The notes: generated by a model from the sequence alone, not told the origin. A stretch of 64,000 bases of DNA from Bugula neritina (GCA_964035545.1 OZ037765.1:22886495-22950494); one strand, 5' to 3'; shown: positions 1 through 14,200, numbered from the stretch's first letter. Made by a program: numbers and translations.

Positions 1-995
1 TTTATATTAATGAGATTACACTAGATCACTAAATGTCCTACTTATTTCAGGTTATTAGATAAATATAGTTTGGGAATGAATGAGCTTTACTATCTTAACT
101 GAAAGTTGTTAGATGGTGAGGCTAACTACATTTAAAACATATAATTAAATAATATTTATTACAACCTGACAAATTGTTAAACCAACTTTTGCCTATTAGT
201 AGGCTGCATGCTCTGCAAACATGCTCAAATGGCTTCCCAAAAATCACTAATAACCCTGGCTATATATTTAAGGTCATGGCCTAGAGCATGTGCGTCATGC
301 TATAAGCCAGCATTCTAAAATCTAACATCTGAGCCATAACAGTTTATTAAAATAATATTATATTACAATTTATAATGGGATTACCTATTTTAGAACGTTA
401 AATTGTTTTATAAAAAAATTACCGTACAATTATATACGTTAAGTATAAAAGCTAAAACAGATAAATACTAATAATCTTACAATTATAAAACACCGCTTTA
501 TATTATCTTAAACCACACACGAGTTCACGCACTTGAGAATTAGCTTACCGGTGTGAAAACATTTGTGGTATGGTCTGCTATAAACCAAAACTATCAATTA
601 ACTTTTATATTTAATACTTATAGGATAAGAGCCTGAATGACAAACTTTTGATCATAATAATATAACAATATAATAATAATTTCAATATTATTAATGTATT
701 AATAATATAATAATATATTGTTTTACTTCGAGTTTCACAGAACATAAATTACTAAAAGTTGAGTTGTCTGCCCTCCATGAAGTGAGTCCTGCGACATTGT
801 TAATTTCGTAACACTGAGCTGTAATAATTATTGAGTTCATTGTTTCGTAAGAAAAAGCATAGCCCATAGATTTTGTGATTAGCGTTACAAAATTTTTAAC
901 TATATGATATAATTGAATGTGGTCAAACCACGGGTATCGTGAAGTACGTAGTTTACAAGCTAAACACAATACCGTTGCTTTCATAAGCTGCAAGC
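1..995. other. Upstream flank without a recognisable gene
   Basis: AT-rich sequence. A 106-codon frame on the minus strand (691-1011) overlaps the first EF-Tu exon in antisense, has no recognisable domain and runs through A/T-rich sequence, so I do not call it. The last few hundred bases presumably hold the EF-Tu promoter, but no TATA box or other element stands out. Confidence 0.5.
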
Positions 996-3900
996 ATGGC
1001 CGCCGTAACAAAATTCACATCAACTTGTGCAGGTATGAAATATTTAATATAAAATTTAGCATTCCGAGTCACCAGTCAAGACTCAGCTTTACAAATCAAA
1101 GCTAGTGATGCATGGCAATGTATTTTTCTGTGTAATTTCACAATAATAATTTGCTCATACTCATAGTCATACTGATCGTGATACTGATACTCACTTACAC
1201 TTACAGTTACTGACTGCTGTCGAGTCTGTCATACTCATAGTCATACTGATAGTCATAGTGTCATACTCAATGACACTAACAGTAACTGTAAGTGTAACTC
1301 ACACTTGCTCAGTTTCAATTTGAATTTCATACTCATACTAATAGACGATCATGATAGTGATCATGATACTCAATCTCGGTTTGTGTCACTCACACTGACA
1401 CTGTGACTGTCAGACTCAAAGTCAAAGTCAGTGTCGCAGTCAGTGTCACACTCACACTGATACTTTTACTGATGACTGATGAGATACTCGTACTGATCCA
1501 TTATAATTAATGTAAATGATACTCGTACATTTACACTTATGACTCGCCTTTGGCTTTCACGACTCTTACAGTTACTCTTACTCTTAGTTTTAATCTTGCA
1601 TTTACAGTTAGTGTTACACTAAACTTGCAGTTAAACTTAGTGTTACTATGACTATCAGAGTATCACTATGAGTATCAGTATGGCTATTAATGGTTAGTCA
1701 TAGTGTTACCAATCATGAATCAATTGATATTTTAATTTTTGAATTTTTCACATTCTGATTCCGATTCAGCTTGATTGGTTATAATTGTAATTATGGTTAT
1801 GCTTAATGTTGTGATTAAGTTTATTACTACAGCATGAATTATTTATTACTTATCTGTTATGTAAATGCCTATAGGAATGGTGTGATACTGATAAAAACTG
1901 ATAGTCATCCTAAAGTGGCAAATTCAAGTCAAAGAACTAAAAGTAGAAATGTATGGCCACAGTTTTACATTGATATAGTCACAGTCATACGGAACTACAG
2001 GCACAGCTCATTTAATCTTATTATAAAGGCAATCTGCCAATATGTTGAAATTTAGTTCTGCTAAGATATTCTGATACTACTATCACTAATAATAATATGC
2101 TAGTAAAGTAGTATGTCATGCAGGAAATTTTATAATACAGTAACTATTATTTGCATCAGACTTCATGCAGTTACTACTTTACATTACTTGGTTGACAAAG
2201 TCTGGTGGAGTCAAGCTCAATTGCATAGTCACAATAATTATGAAATCATTAAAGTTATAGTATCAGTATGGATTGAAGTAATAACAGCCGTCACTATACT
2301 GGCCCATCATACAATTGAAATTGTTCGTTTTGCTGAGTTATGATTGTAATCAATGGTAATATTTTAGGTTGCAAAAGTTTAATCAAGTCAACCAGTTTTT
2401 CACATCTAGCTAAACTCATCAAGGTTAGTATGCACAGCTTTTCTTATAATTTGATTTTTTTACAAATTTTGTAATCGATGATTCAACTGTTTTTAGTAGC
2501 GCTTGGATTTGCATACATTTATGCTCGTGGTGTATCTAAAATCTAGCTAGGTTCAGGTTCAATGCACATTCAGATTTTTCGTTTAGAGTACCGGCATTAG
2601 AGGCATCCATTCAACTACGTTCCTTAGTGCACCTCCACCTAAACCAGGAGCAAAGAAGGCATTTGTTAGAGACAAGCCTTACCTGAACGTTGGCACTATA
2701 GGCCATGTGGACCATGGAAAAACATCTCTCACTGCTGCCATAACCAAAGGTAATGTGTGATACTAGGTAATGTTAGAGTCTAGCAATACTAGTTATGTAA
2801 AAAGACTATATTGAATGATGTATAAAATGTTTCATTGCATTCTTATTGTAGTTTTGGCAACAGAGAAGGGTGCCCAATATAAAAAATATGAAGAAATAGA
2901 CAATGCACCCGAGGAGAAAGCTAGAGGTATCACAATCAACACAGCACATGTTAGTTACTCTACAGCAGATCGCCATTATGGACATGTTGATTGTCCTGGC
3001 CATGCAGATTATATAAAGAACATGATAACAGGAGCTGCACAGATGGAGGGCGCCATACTAGTAGTAGCAGCTACAGATGGAGCCATGCCCCAGACTAAGG
3101 AGCACATGCTACTAGCAAAACAAGTATCTTATTAACAAGTTATCAAAACATCAAAACAAGTTATCTTATTAACATATTTTCCTAACTGACAGCATTTCCA
3201 ATGCATAAAAATTGTAAAAATATATTTGAATTTTTAGAGTGAGTCTATAAACTCGTTGATAGACTTCATTGTAGTAATGACAATTTTGCTTCCATTCAGA
3301 TTGGTATAGAAAAGATGGTGGTATTTATTAACAAATGTGATGTGGCCGAGGAAGATGTGATAGAACTAGTAGAGATGGAGATCAGAGAGATGCTATCACA
3401 ATATGGGTTTGATGGCGAGGAATGCCCAGTTATTAAAGGATCGGCTCTGGCTGCTCTGGAGGTATAGTATATTTCTGTGTATTCCTTGTGTGTATATTTG
3501 TAATATAATGACTTTGATAGTTTGTAGTTACATTACAATGTTTTCATGTAATTTCTGCATGCACGGAGTGCTTTTGAATTTCAATCATATAACATTAATC
3601 GTTAGTTGTAACATGTTTCTTCTAATTATTTTAAAAATTTGTGCTGAATAGTATCTGAAAACAGTCTTAGAGTGGATACCCTGATTTACTTGAGTATTTG
3701 GCAATCTACAACTATTCACAGTCAATTTAATAAGCTGAAACCGCCGAAATGACTCTGGTCTGTCAAATATGTAGTGAATTATGTAATGCCAGGACAAGGA
3801 TGAGAAACTTGGCAAAGAAGCTGTAAAGGAGCTGCTAGCTGCCATGGATTCCTATATCCCCCAACCGCCACGCGATTTGGACAAACCTTTTTATATGGCG

Positions 3901-6152
3901 ATTGAGGGCACCTTTTCAATACAAGGTAGCTCATGATCAATAAACCGTACTAAATGTGTTAGGAACTCTTTGATTTATTCAACTGATTTATTTAATTTAT
4001 TTTCCATTGAGTTGAAACTACTTTCACTGTATTATCACATACTGAATCTGTATGCTATCTTCTTTGCAGGATTGTTTTGGGTTGTCATTCAAAAGGCAGG
4101 TCCTGTTGTAATTTTTTTTGCCTAATGCCCAGTTCACACTTTATTTCAAAGTCAGTTGTCATCACGATGAACACTCACTTTTTGCTGTAGCGTGAACTGG
4201 GCATAAACACTGTTTATTATGTCCCATTGACAGAGTGTACATCTTATCACTTCTGACCTGTTGGAAGATATGACCTTAATTTATTGCCTGACCTTTGCAA
4301 ACGAATACAATTAATTGAAACCAGCAATTAGGAAGATAAAGTATAATTTATGGTTAACTGGTGAATGAATTATATAACAACATACAAATATAATAGTTTA
4401 TTATTATTTCCTGATTTTGGATAATTAAATATTATTTTGCTAGTAATATAAAAATAAAAATTGCTTATTTGATGTAAAGAGGATAATATGCAGCTACACA
4501 GCCTGAAGCTCAATGTATGTTGGTATATAAACTGAAGAAATTATAATTATACGAAGCCATAGATTATATTGACGTATTGAAGTTACATGGTGTGTAATAT
4601 ATGGTTTCAAATTGTATGGTACATTCTATGGTATTGTATACTAAGTCGTTACTTTGTATGCAAAAACATATTTTTAGTCAATGCAGTTTTAAGTTAGTGG
4701 CCATCTTTAAATTTGAACATTTGACAAGCATTTACCATACAAAATTGTTTAATGATATAATACTGGTGCTTGCTAGATCCAACTATGTTTTGTTATGCTT
4801 GGAATATTAAGTTTTTCTCTCAATAATAAACCTTCTTAAAAGTGTGATGGCTGGTTTTTTTGGTGATATAACTTGACATGTATGCATTGCAGGTAGAGGG
4901 ACGGTGGTCTCTGGAAAGATGCAGCGTGGTGTGCTCAAGGCAGGAGACAAGTGTTCCATAATGGGTCATAATCAGCATCTGGACACTGTAGTCACAGGTG
5001 CTGTTCATCTTTGGTTTTCAAAAGATACATATGTTGTGAATTGTTAGAAATAATATACCTTGGCTATTGCTCATTCATTAAATAATATGTGTAGTCTTGT
5101 AAATACTATTCTTTGAAGTAACAGTGTAGTGGGTGAGTAATTTGCAGGCTTCTAAGTATGTACTAAATATATATTCTAGCTTGCAATGATGTACTAGTAT
5201 AATGCAATGCTTTCTTCCTTTGCTAATCTACTGATCATTTGTAACTAGGAGTGGAAATGTTCAAACAAACTCTGGACAAAGCAGAAGCAGGTGACAACTG
5301 TGGATGTCTCTTGAAGGGATTGAAAAGAGATGATATTAGGCGAGGGCAGGTTTTGTGCAAACCAGGCACCGCTACGATGACTAATCAAGTCGAGGCGCAG
5401 GTATAATAGTCTGCTTACAGTAAAACGCTGTGGATCTTTTCCAGTGTAGATGGACTGTTAAAAGCATTTGCTTAGAATGTCAGTAAATGTAGCTAATTAA
5501 ATTCGTTGGTCTAAGAACACTTGCACAGTCATCACTAGGCAGACAAATTGTAATAATTCATGTTCATATTAAGGTTACAGCTGGATACTAGCAAAGCTGA
5601 TGGTGAATTTGTGAGAATTATTTAGTCAGGTTGGTAAAAAGTAGCCTAAATTCTGTTGTGTTGTTAGGTGTACATTCTGTCTACTGAAGAAGGTGGGAGA
5701 GACCGACCCATTATGACCAACTATCAGCCACAAATGTTTTGCCAAACCTGGGACTACCCTGCCTACTTACTACTCAAGGATCGGGAAATGATTATGCCTG
5801 GAGAGGATGCTACTATAAATGTTGCCATCAAAACAAAAATGGTATGTATTCTTGCTCTTTAGTGACAGTTGCCTCTTGTGTAAAGAGCTGGCCTTGAATT
5901 TGTTGTGAGTATTGAAGTATGTTCTATAGTGCAACTACAGTATAGTTTTGGGATTAACTCTTGATTTGTTCTTTGCTGTTGAAGGTTGTGGAGAAAGGGC
6001 TGAGGTTTACTCTTCGAGATGGAAGCAAGACGATTGGTTATGGAGTCATTTCAGATCTGCTAGAGGATATGGACATGGAAGCTTTTGAGGCCCAAAAGAA
6101 GGCTGCCAAGAAGGCAGCTGCTAAGGCTAAAGAAGCTGAAACTTATGCATAA
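996..6152 (+). CDS. TUFM: Mitochondrial elongation factor Tu
   Basis: GTPase that brings aminoacyl-tRNA to the mitochondrial ribosome. Ten exons: 996-1032, 2368-2423, 2587-2749, 2852-3123, 3300-3461, 3793-3925, 4893-4997, 5249-5400, 5668-5841, 5985-6152; together 473 aa, close to the usual length of animal TUFM. The first ~55 residues are basic and Ser/Thr-rich, as expected of a mitochondrial presequence. The P-loop GHVDHGKT, switch-[21 protein letters not shown] and a NKCD guanine-recognition motif are all present, followed by the two beta-barrel domains ([24 protein letters not shown]). The C-terminus carries a short Lys/Ala-rich tail ([18 protein letters not shown]) that looks like a lineage-specific extension. 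The start is the only ATG that gives a presequence joined in frame to the rest. Exon ends rest on GT-AG sites and phase agreement; exons 1-2 are the least certain. Confidence 0.96.
1137..1760. repeat. Degenerate ACT/AGT-type simple repeat in EF-Tu intron 1
   Basis: Low-complexity tract built from CATACTCATAGTCATACTGAT-like words in both orientations, with CACTGACAC and TTACAGTTAC variants. It lies wholly within the first intron (1033-2367). The same style of sequence recurs at 7140-7925, 46905-47195, 48780-49330 and 58880-59670. Confidence 0.75.
4125..4204. mobile_element. Short MITE-like element in EF-Tu intron 6
   Basis: An 80-bp segment bounded by perfect 13-bp terminal inverted repeats, ATGCCCAGTTCAC at 4125-4137 and its complement at 4192-4204. 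The interior has no coding capacity. Compact size and intact TIRs suggest a miniature inverted-repeat element or its solo ends. No clear target-site duplication is seen, so the family is unknown. Confidence 0.6.
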
Positions 6153-6286
6153 TTTTTGATGTGTTGAAATTTTTGTACTTTTTCAACTTTGATTATCTGT
6201 AGACTGCGGGTGGATCATTTATTATGGGTGATATGCTGTTAGTTATCGATATTTGCCCACTTTCTGGTAATATTCTTATTTGTGGA

Positions 6287-6292
6287 AATAAA
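6287..6292 (+). terminator. Polyadenylation signal of EF-Tu
   Basis: AATAAA 135 bp after the EF-Tu stop codon, the expected distance for a short 3' UTR. Confidence 0.7.
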
Positions 6293-8235
6293 CAATTATG
6301 GCTAGTATGATTCATTGCATGGTTTTGTCTAGATTTTCTTTGAGTTTAAAAGTTGCACACACCAATTTAGCCTTGTTCAAGCAATCAAATATTCAACAGT
6401 CAATTGTGCACTAAAATCTCTAGTGAGTTGGTAATGTCTGCTGTTGTATCAAAATAGAGTTTGTGGTGTTCATTCAGTTTTTAATGTTATAAAATATGCT
6501 TGAGCCATTGAAAGCACACTTGTAGCTGCATTAAAATGACATACTGTATATTATGTCGCTTGGAAAAAATCTAAGTTAGCGTTTTAGATGGCTTAAGCAG
6601 TAATTGCTTTCAGGTATGCATTGAAATTATTAAATTTGCTGAGGGATGACTTCCCTGGAAAGTACAAAATTATTTGCTTCGTGATCAAAATGTTAGAGCT
6701 AACTTGACCCGTGACAGTAGCAGAAATGACTGAATTTGCAGAAGCTTTCTATGTTGGGATAGGTTCGAAGACTGAACCCTTTAGTGCACCGTAATGATAT
6801 TGTGTTACTAATTCTTTAAGAAGATAACTTCCGTGGTTAGTGATAAAAAATTCATCTATACAAGAAAAGAGAGCTCCCACTTTTCCGGAAATCGCTGATT
6901 TTCACGGGTCCATTTCGTCTAATTCTGCAGATCAAGTTGAAACTCAACCGCCTGTTTTTCACTGTCGACTCAATGACAACTACAATGAGTCAACGAGTAT
7001 CAATATGATTACAGGTTCTAGAAACCTTAGTCAAATCAATAGCCAACCAAGAAATCTAAACTAATCAATTATTCATATCAATTTGAATTGACTCTCAAAA
7101 TAGGGTTCTATAATATTAACTTGACTTTGAGGATAACATTGTCATTTGATTAACTTTAAGTAAATAAGTTTAACTAACAGTAACACTAACGTCTAACAGT
7201 AAGTGTGACTCTAACTTTAAGTGTCTGAGAGTGAGTGACACTATGACTAACTCTAAGTCTAACAGTAATAGTAACTGACTAAGACTAACAGTAAGTGTAC
7301 TTGTAAGAGAGTAAAACTTAGGTTTACTCGTTTAGATTTACTCATTACTCATTAGTCATTAGTCATTTAGAATAAGTTGAACTTGATGTTTAAGTTATAA
7401 CTAGTAAACTTATAAGAGTGTCTGAAAGTGAATAAATTTGGAATATCATAATGGTTATGATATTGCTATTTAAAATTAATATCATAATGATAATTATAAT
7501 CATTATAATTAATATTATCATTATTAAAATCATTATAATAATGATTTTAATAGTGATTATGATACTGATAGACTCACACTCATAGTGATAGTCATACTCA
7601 TACTGATAGCTGAGTCTGTGATAATCATAATGAGTGTTACTGACTGCCTGACTGTTAGCATTACTATTAGTATTAGTATAAGCAATGCTAATTACTATGT
7701 TACTTGAAGTTAAACTATCAGTATCAGGCTCAATAGTCGTAGACGTAGTCACTGTCAATGTGAGTATGATTAGATTTACTTTTAGTATCAACTATGGGCA
7801 TGTCTATCAAGTATGAATATCAGTATCACTATCAGTAAGACCTATTCACATTGTGGTTGAGTTTGATTGATAGTATGACTATGAGTATAAGACTGAGAGT
7901 GAGTATCAGTACGAATATGGCTACCGCTATGTTATTTAGTGATCCATTCTTATTCATAATAATTTACTAAGTAAATAATTTACAATTAGTAAAGCTATAT
8001 AGTAAATACAATTGTAGTGCCATAGCGATATAATGCTTAACATAATATTAAAGGCCTAACTTTTTGTAATTATAATGTGTAATATTATAAGTCTGCAAAG
8101 CCTGCTTGAAATAAAATTTAAAAAAAATTTTAAGCAGTATTTTATTCAGCAATTTAGAACAAAAGCTTATATACTGTCATGGTTGTTTAGAATTTAATTG
8201 AATACTATTTCACTTATGTTTTAGAATATTTTGCA
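6293..8235. other. Intergenic region between EF-Tu and Nup107
   Basis: No supported gene. A 74-codon open frame at 6840-7064 (+) has no recognisable domain or flanking splice pattern. The second half is taken up by simple repeats (7140-7925). The Nup107 promoter should lie in the last few hundred bases, which are AT-rich without a clear motif. Confidence 0.5.
7140..7925. repeat. Degenerate ACT/AGT/ATT simple-repeat array
   Basis: Runs of TAACAGTAAGTGTAACT-like, TCATAATGATAATTATAATC-like and GATACTGATAGACTCACACT-like words. The minus strand happens to stay open for 133 codons (7390-7791), but that frame translates to Ile/Ser/Thr-rich low-complexity sequence and is an artefact of the repeat. 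Confidence 0.75.
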
Positions 8236-11200
8236 ATGGAGAAAGAAAGGCAGAAAATCACTAAAGTTAATTTAGACCGATGTATCCTTTGCACTATACT
8301 TTATAGTTTCTACGCCTAAACAATGCAACTTTCGTTTTTCTCAGTCCACTTTCATTTAAGTTTTACGGAATGTGAAAAAGTTCTTATTCATGAATATTAA
8401 AATTATACCTTCTCTGAAAGATGTGATGAGTTTAAATTAATTTTATGACATCACTAAAGCTTGTTGAAATCATATTGGTACATGCTAAAATTATTTTCTA
8501 GTATTAGCAATATATGGCCAGCTTAATATTACCATTTCAAAAAGGTTATGTGTCGGCAAGGCAGAAAAGTAAACTATGTTGCTCAGTTTAAAGCTTTTAT
8601 CTAAGAGGTAGGTGCAGTAATGGAGAAATTGAGAAAAGCCTGTGTTCTAGATTATAAAGGTAGCAAAAGAAGTTATGTTCTTGCAAGAATTTCAACCAAG
8701 TGTGCTAATTATTTCTACTTTTAGATTGGTACTTTTTAGCGACAAATCTTAATTTTTAATATTTAAATTTTGATTGCTCATAGCTATTAATAATCACAGT
8801 TTTCGAATTTTTAAATCAAGGGACTCCAATACTAATTATTTGAATGTATTGATTATATTTTCCTCAACAATTAGTATAGCTCTCAAGCTTCTGCACACTG
8901 CTACTGGAAGTACACCAAGTGAGTGTAATAAATATGCATTCTAATTCTGAAAAATGAATAAAACATATCCTATTTATTTTAATGTTTTACTGCTATTTCG
9001 TAAGTTTTGAACTTCTTGCTTTAGGATTATATAATTCCCCACTGCATTCTACGGCAGCTACACCTACTCTATTTAGAGGAGATGAGCTGAGCTTTCTACC
9101 TACTCCAACTAGAAAAAGAAACTCGTCCCTGATGGTAACTGTCACAGTTGATTTCTTACTTTGATATATACCTTCTCATCAGTGTCTTAAAGAATTCCTG
9201 ACACCTTTATTTATGCAGTATTAAAATACTCATATATATCTTGGCCTTTATCTACAAGCTTTTTTGGGATTGCATGCTCAAAAAATTTTGTTTTATAACA
9301 ATTTTTTGCAAGCAAATCTTAGATTATTTGGAATTTTTGATCGCTTGCTAATGACGTTTCCAGTCGGCTTTCAAGTTCCTGGTATTATAAAACGTATACT
9401 AATTATTGCTAACTAGCTAAGCTAGCTTGAAAGTTCAAAGTTTAAACTGTGTCGTGAAGGTTTAAACTTTGAACTTTCAAGCCATCTGTGTGCTATTGAG
9501 CTGTGTGTTGCAGCAGCTAAAGATAGCATTCGATGAAAGTTAACAATAATTACTATTAGTATTTTAAAAAAGTTTAGAATCTAATAAAGTAAAGGAATTG
9601 GGATTATGTTTTTTTGTGTTCTTGCATGGGCGCTGCATTATCTTTTTTTATCGATGCTTGTAACCACTAACAAAACTGCCATGCAAGTATTTGTATATAG
9701 TTTGTACATGCAGTAAGGAATTTCACACATTTAAATAGGATTTCAATTGCTATGGAACCTATTTGTTTTACTAAAACTGCTGAGATTAAAACCAGTGATA
9801 TCAAATCAGTAATATTTTGGCCAATTGAACTTTTTAAACTGCCATGCTTGCTTTTTTGATAATCAAGTTAGTGCAAAACCCAACAGTATTTAATCTAAAG
9901 TTGTTTAGTTTAATCACAATACTACTTGATTGTAGTATTAAATACTACAATCAAGTAGTATTTAATAAACCTTTTATTCTACTAACATGCAATAGTCTCA
10001 GTCTTTCTCACATGCACTCTCTAGAACTCATTTAGAGTTGCTATGTATTTTAAAGCAGCCATTTTGCCATCGCACCATTTATTCAGGGGAGAGTCATGAG
10101 TCTATTATATTCTAGCCCAGTGAAATGGATCACACACTGAGTCTACTAGGAGGCAAGCAGATTGACCTGTCGACCAGTTATATTTCATCACCAAATCTGG
10201 ACGTGGACACAACTAATGTAACGCTACTTATGGAGGAACAGAATGCTGTTCTAGGTCTGTATTGTGCACGTGGAGGTTATTGTTGCTGGGATGAATTGGT
10301 AACCTACCAATTAGTATGTTGTTCCTATCTACAACTGCCAGTTGATTGCTTCATTCAACAGCCCATGCTTCAAGCTCGTTCATGAGCATCTATCGCCTGC
10401 TTTTGTTTATTTTAATGGAATTATTTCACTACCACTTTATTTGCTGTTAAAACGTTGATAAGTTTTTTCTCCTCTCATTATATTTTTAATTTTTACATAG
10501 AAAGTGCAGGCATATGTGAAGAGTTTGGTAGAATATTTTTGGACTGCTCAACTCCGAATCAGGTGTTTGACATGCTCGCATCATACAGGGAAGTGTTGGC
10601 TCAGAAGACTCAACTCTCCAAGTCGTTGCTTCAAAGTACATCTCGTAGAAAGTATGTGGACGCCTTTTCTAGTTATTCTGATATGACATTATCTGCTAAT
10701 GGCTGAAAGTTCTGTGATTTTATTTCATCTGAACTTTCGAAACAGGAAATGTTCAAGTTTAAAACTTACTTAAACCAGCAATTATTTGTTAATAATATTG
10801 CAGCTCATACTGAATAATTTCTATTTGGCAGCACACGGCTCACAGACCTACAGAGTCATCATAACATACTTAGAGATGAGATGTGGACCTGGCAATTGGC
10901 CGAATCACTTCTCAGAGACACAACCAATGCTGAACTGAGAGCTAGTGAAGATGAGTTGATGATTGAAGATAACCCTCACACTGTAAGAAAACCAACATTT
11001 GTTTATAAAGCATTTCTTAACAAAGAAATTTTATTGGATATAAACTTCTTATTGATAAAACATGTCCTGAAGAGCTTCAAAATAGCAATTCTGATTGGAT
11101 GTCCTTCTCAACATCCCCATTGACCCCTTGTGAACCTTGGCCCACCGGCCTGGCGCAGCAAGTCATGTGTCACAAGAGCTTCTATTCTTTAAGTCACTAC

Positions 11201-14200
11201 TACTGTCTACTCTTACATTGTAACTTTCTATGTAGCCACCCTGTATTGTATTTATTCTTAATTTCAGTTTGTTCACGCTTTGTCAGCTCTGTAACTTCTG
11301 ACATGAATATATTTACACGTCTTGTAAGGTTAGGATATTTTCCAAATGTGTTTCAATGTAGGACAAATCTTTTTGCCCAAGTCATGTACAACCAAGGATA
11401 GGCAATTGCCAAATTATAAACTTGTAATATAAACATGTGTGGAAAAGCAATTCATATAGACAATATTTGTTCCTGAAACGCTGTACTTTTTGCAGACTGC
11501 AGGCAAGAAAGTTCTTTTATCTTTCCAATTAAAGAAATCAATTACTTGATTGAGATTTGAGTGATGTAAAAATATGCTATGTTCAACTTGTTACCATGTT
11601 TAACAATGGTCTTGGAAACATCAAAGTTACACATATCTATGGTTGAAACTTGTTTTTGTTTGGTTGTCTTGTTGTATACATATGTTGAACAGTATATTCA
11701 TTATTAAATCTGTAGCTTATAACATAGGAATATGTGTTGCCTAAAATGGTTAAACAACAAAATATAATATTCATCCAGGTGACAACAGATCAACAGTTAA
11801 TGGAACAGTTTTTCGAAAGCAACGACAAAGTTCGAAAGTGCCAGATTGTGGTAGACTGGTTAGAGACTATCAACAGTGAAGATGTGTTAGAGAACTTCTA
11901 TAACAAAGTAGACTTCTATACTGGGAAGATAGGCACAATGTGGTACTGTCTAATGCTTAAATATTAGATTATCAAGTTTTTCTTTTTAGAAATAGAAAAA
12001 TTGCAAAAAAAATTTTAATATGTTCCAATATTTCTATTTGCTAACTAAGAGACTAGCTCTTATGTATATTCTATTAAATTGTTTATCATTAAACGCTCTT
12101 ACAATTGGTTTTGCTTTCTTAGGGAAAATACTCTACACTTGAAAAAGAACTCTGCACAGAAAGCAAAAAACCTTGTTTCGGAGATGGTAATTTGTTACGA
12201 TATGTATAATTGGTAACTGTTGTCATAATATTGTAAACCTATACGATACCAGTAATCTAGAGGTAGGGTATGTTTATATGTGCTCAGTACTAGTAAATCA
12301 GCTTTTATAATTTATTTCTACTTGAAAGTTTTTCCTGCTAGTTGACGCTATTTTCATGTTAACCAAGATCATGTTTTACACACTGTAAAAAATGTTTCTG
12401 CAATTTAGAGAAGTGTAAATGTCCAAAAGTTACCATTGAAGCATCATAAGACACTTTTAACTTCCTATATCATGGAAGTATTTTTTCTCGTGCAAATATA
12501 TTTTAAATTAATTAAAATCAATAAATCCAAATTTCTAGTTATAGCAAAAAAGAACTAAGTGGTAGACAACTTTCAATAAATAAATAAATATTGTACAAAC
12601 GAACTTGCTATCAATTTATTTTGTCAAATAAAAGCATGCCTTTCCCGCCTTCCTTATAATATTTGCATGTGCAGGATCCCGATGCTCCACTGCGTACAGG
12701 AAAGAAGATTGATTCTCTGGACCAAGAAGATGATGAGCGACTACTGAAATATATATTCACGCTACTTCGGGCTGGTAAACTGGAAGAGGCACAGAAACTT
12801 TGTATTAGGTAATAGGCTTTTGCTGAATTATTATTTTGTGTTGATAATTATTCTGCCTTAATATTTGGTAATTTGGGCAATGTAAAAGTGCTGTATGTAC
12901 CTAAAATTTAATTTTATTTTAACAAATAAATTTCTGATAATACTTTTTATGTAATGGTTTTTAAGAACAAATGGAATATATGTATATTATATAGAATGTA
13001 CAGTTTTAACCACATTACTTCACACTATTTTGCAAGTGTTTTGGCAGTGGTGTGTATGAGAGCCATAGTAAAAAATTGACTTCCTCAATCAGCAACTTAA
13101 GATGTTCGTATAAACAATGTTTCATGTAGAGTGTAACCTGGTGCTTTGTCATGTTTGAAAGGCCTGTGTTTGTACTATTTAGGTGTGGCCAAGCATGGAG
13201 AGCTGCCTCACTGGAAGGTTGGCGGTTAGCTCATGACCCCAACTATACCAGCGATAGTCAGGATCACTTACCAATCTCTGGCAACAACTTTAGAGATGTG
13301 TGGAAAGCTGCCTGCTGGTCTCTCACACAGGTAGTTGTCTCCACATGTATTAGCTTATGGAGTTCATGTTAGAACCAGTTTTTTTGTCTCCGTTGGTTTG
13401 GGTGGTCTAACTTAGGCTCAATGTTGTGGAATACTAGCTGCTTTGTTTTCAGTCTTACAGACATAATGCCTTCTCTCAACTTACAGACATATATAACAAT
13501 GTGTTTTAGGAGGCCCTCTCTACTCACGAGAAAGCTATATACGCTTGTTTATCAGGTAATCTAGAGCACCTGCTACCTGTTTGTGACACCTGGTCTGATG
13601 GGTTGTGGGCCCACCTCAAGGTACGTACATGTCGATTCACGTAGTCGCACCAGTAATGAACTACTTAATGTACACTCTGACTCTATGCTGAATCCTTCCA
13701 CACTTCATTTATTAAATTTTATCCTCAAACTATCTGAATTAGCTTGTAATTGTCTGCCAGGTGCTGCTTGACGTCGAGCTGGAGCAGCATCTCCGCCTGC
13801 ACACGTCCTCCAATGATCATCAAATTGTTGAGCTACCCTCGTCCTATTGGACCGCCACCACAAATCTCACTCAAGTCTTTAAGGATCTGGAGGCTAGCTG
13901 CAATGATAAAATCCGAGAGCAGTCTCAACTATTCTTCCACAAAATTCAGAAGTTTCTCATACTCGACGACTTTGAATGTTAGTACATGTTTTTAACTTCC
14001 ATTCTGAAACATGCATTTGCTATAAATAAGGCTGTTATCACTACTAGATGCTGCCTTGTAAAAATTGTAACCAAGTACTACTGGGTAGGTACTTATTGCT
14101 TCTCTGTGATTGTTATTTCTTGTACAACCGTAAGTTAATTTAAATTCATGTAAGTTGGAGTTTGGGATTCTATTACATTTCTCAATATGAATACACTGAC

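Noticed and set aside
691-1011. 106-codon open frame on the minus strand
   Set aside because: Antisense to the first EF-Tu exon and its flank, no domain, A/T-driven composition.
7390-7791. 133-codon open frame on the minus strand
   Set aside because: Translates to Ile/Ser/Thr/Tyr low-complexity sequence because it crosses a simple repeat; no splice or start context.
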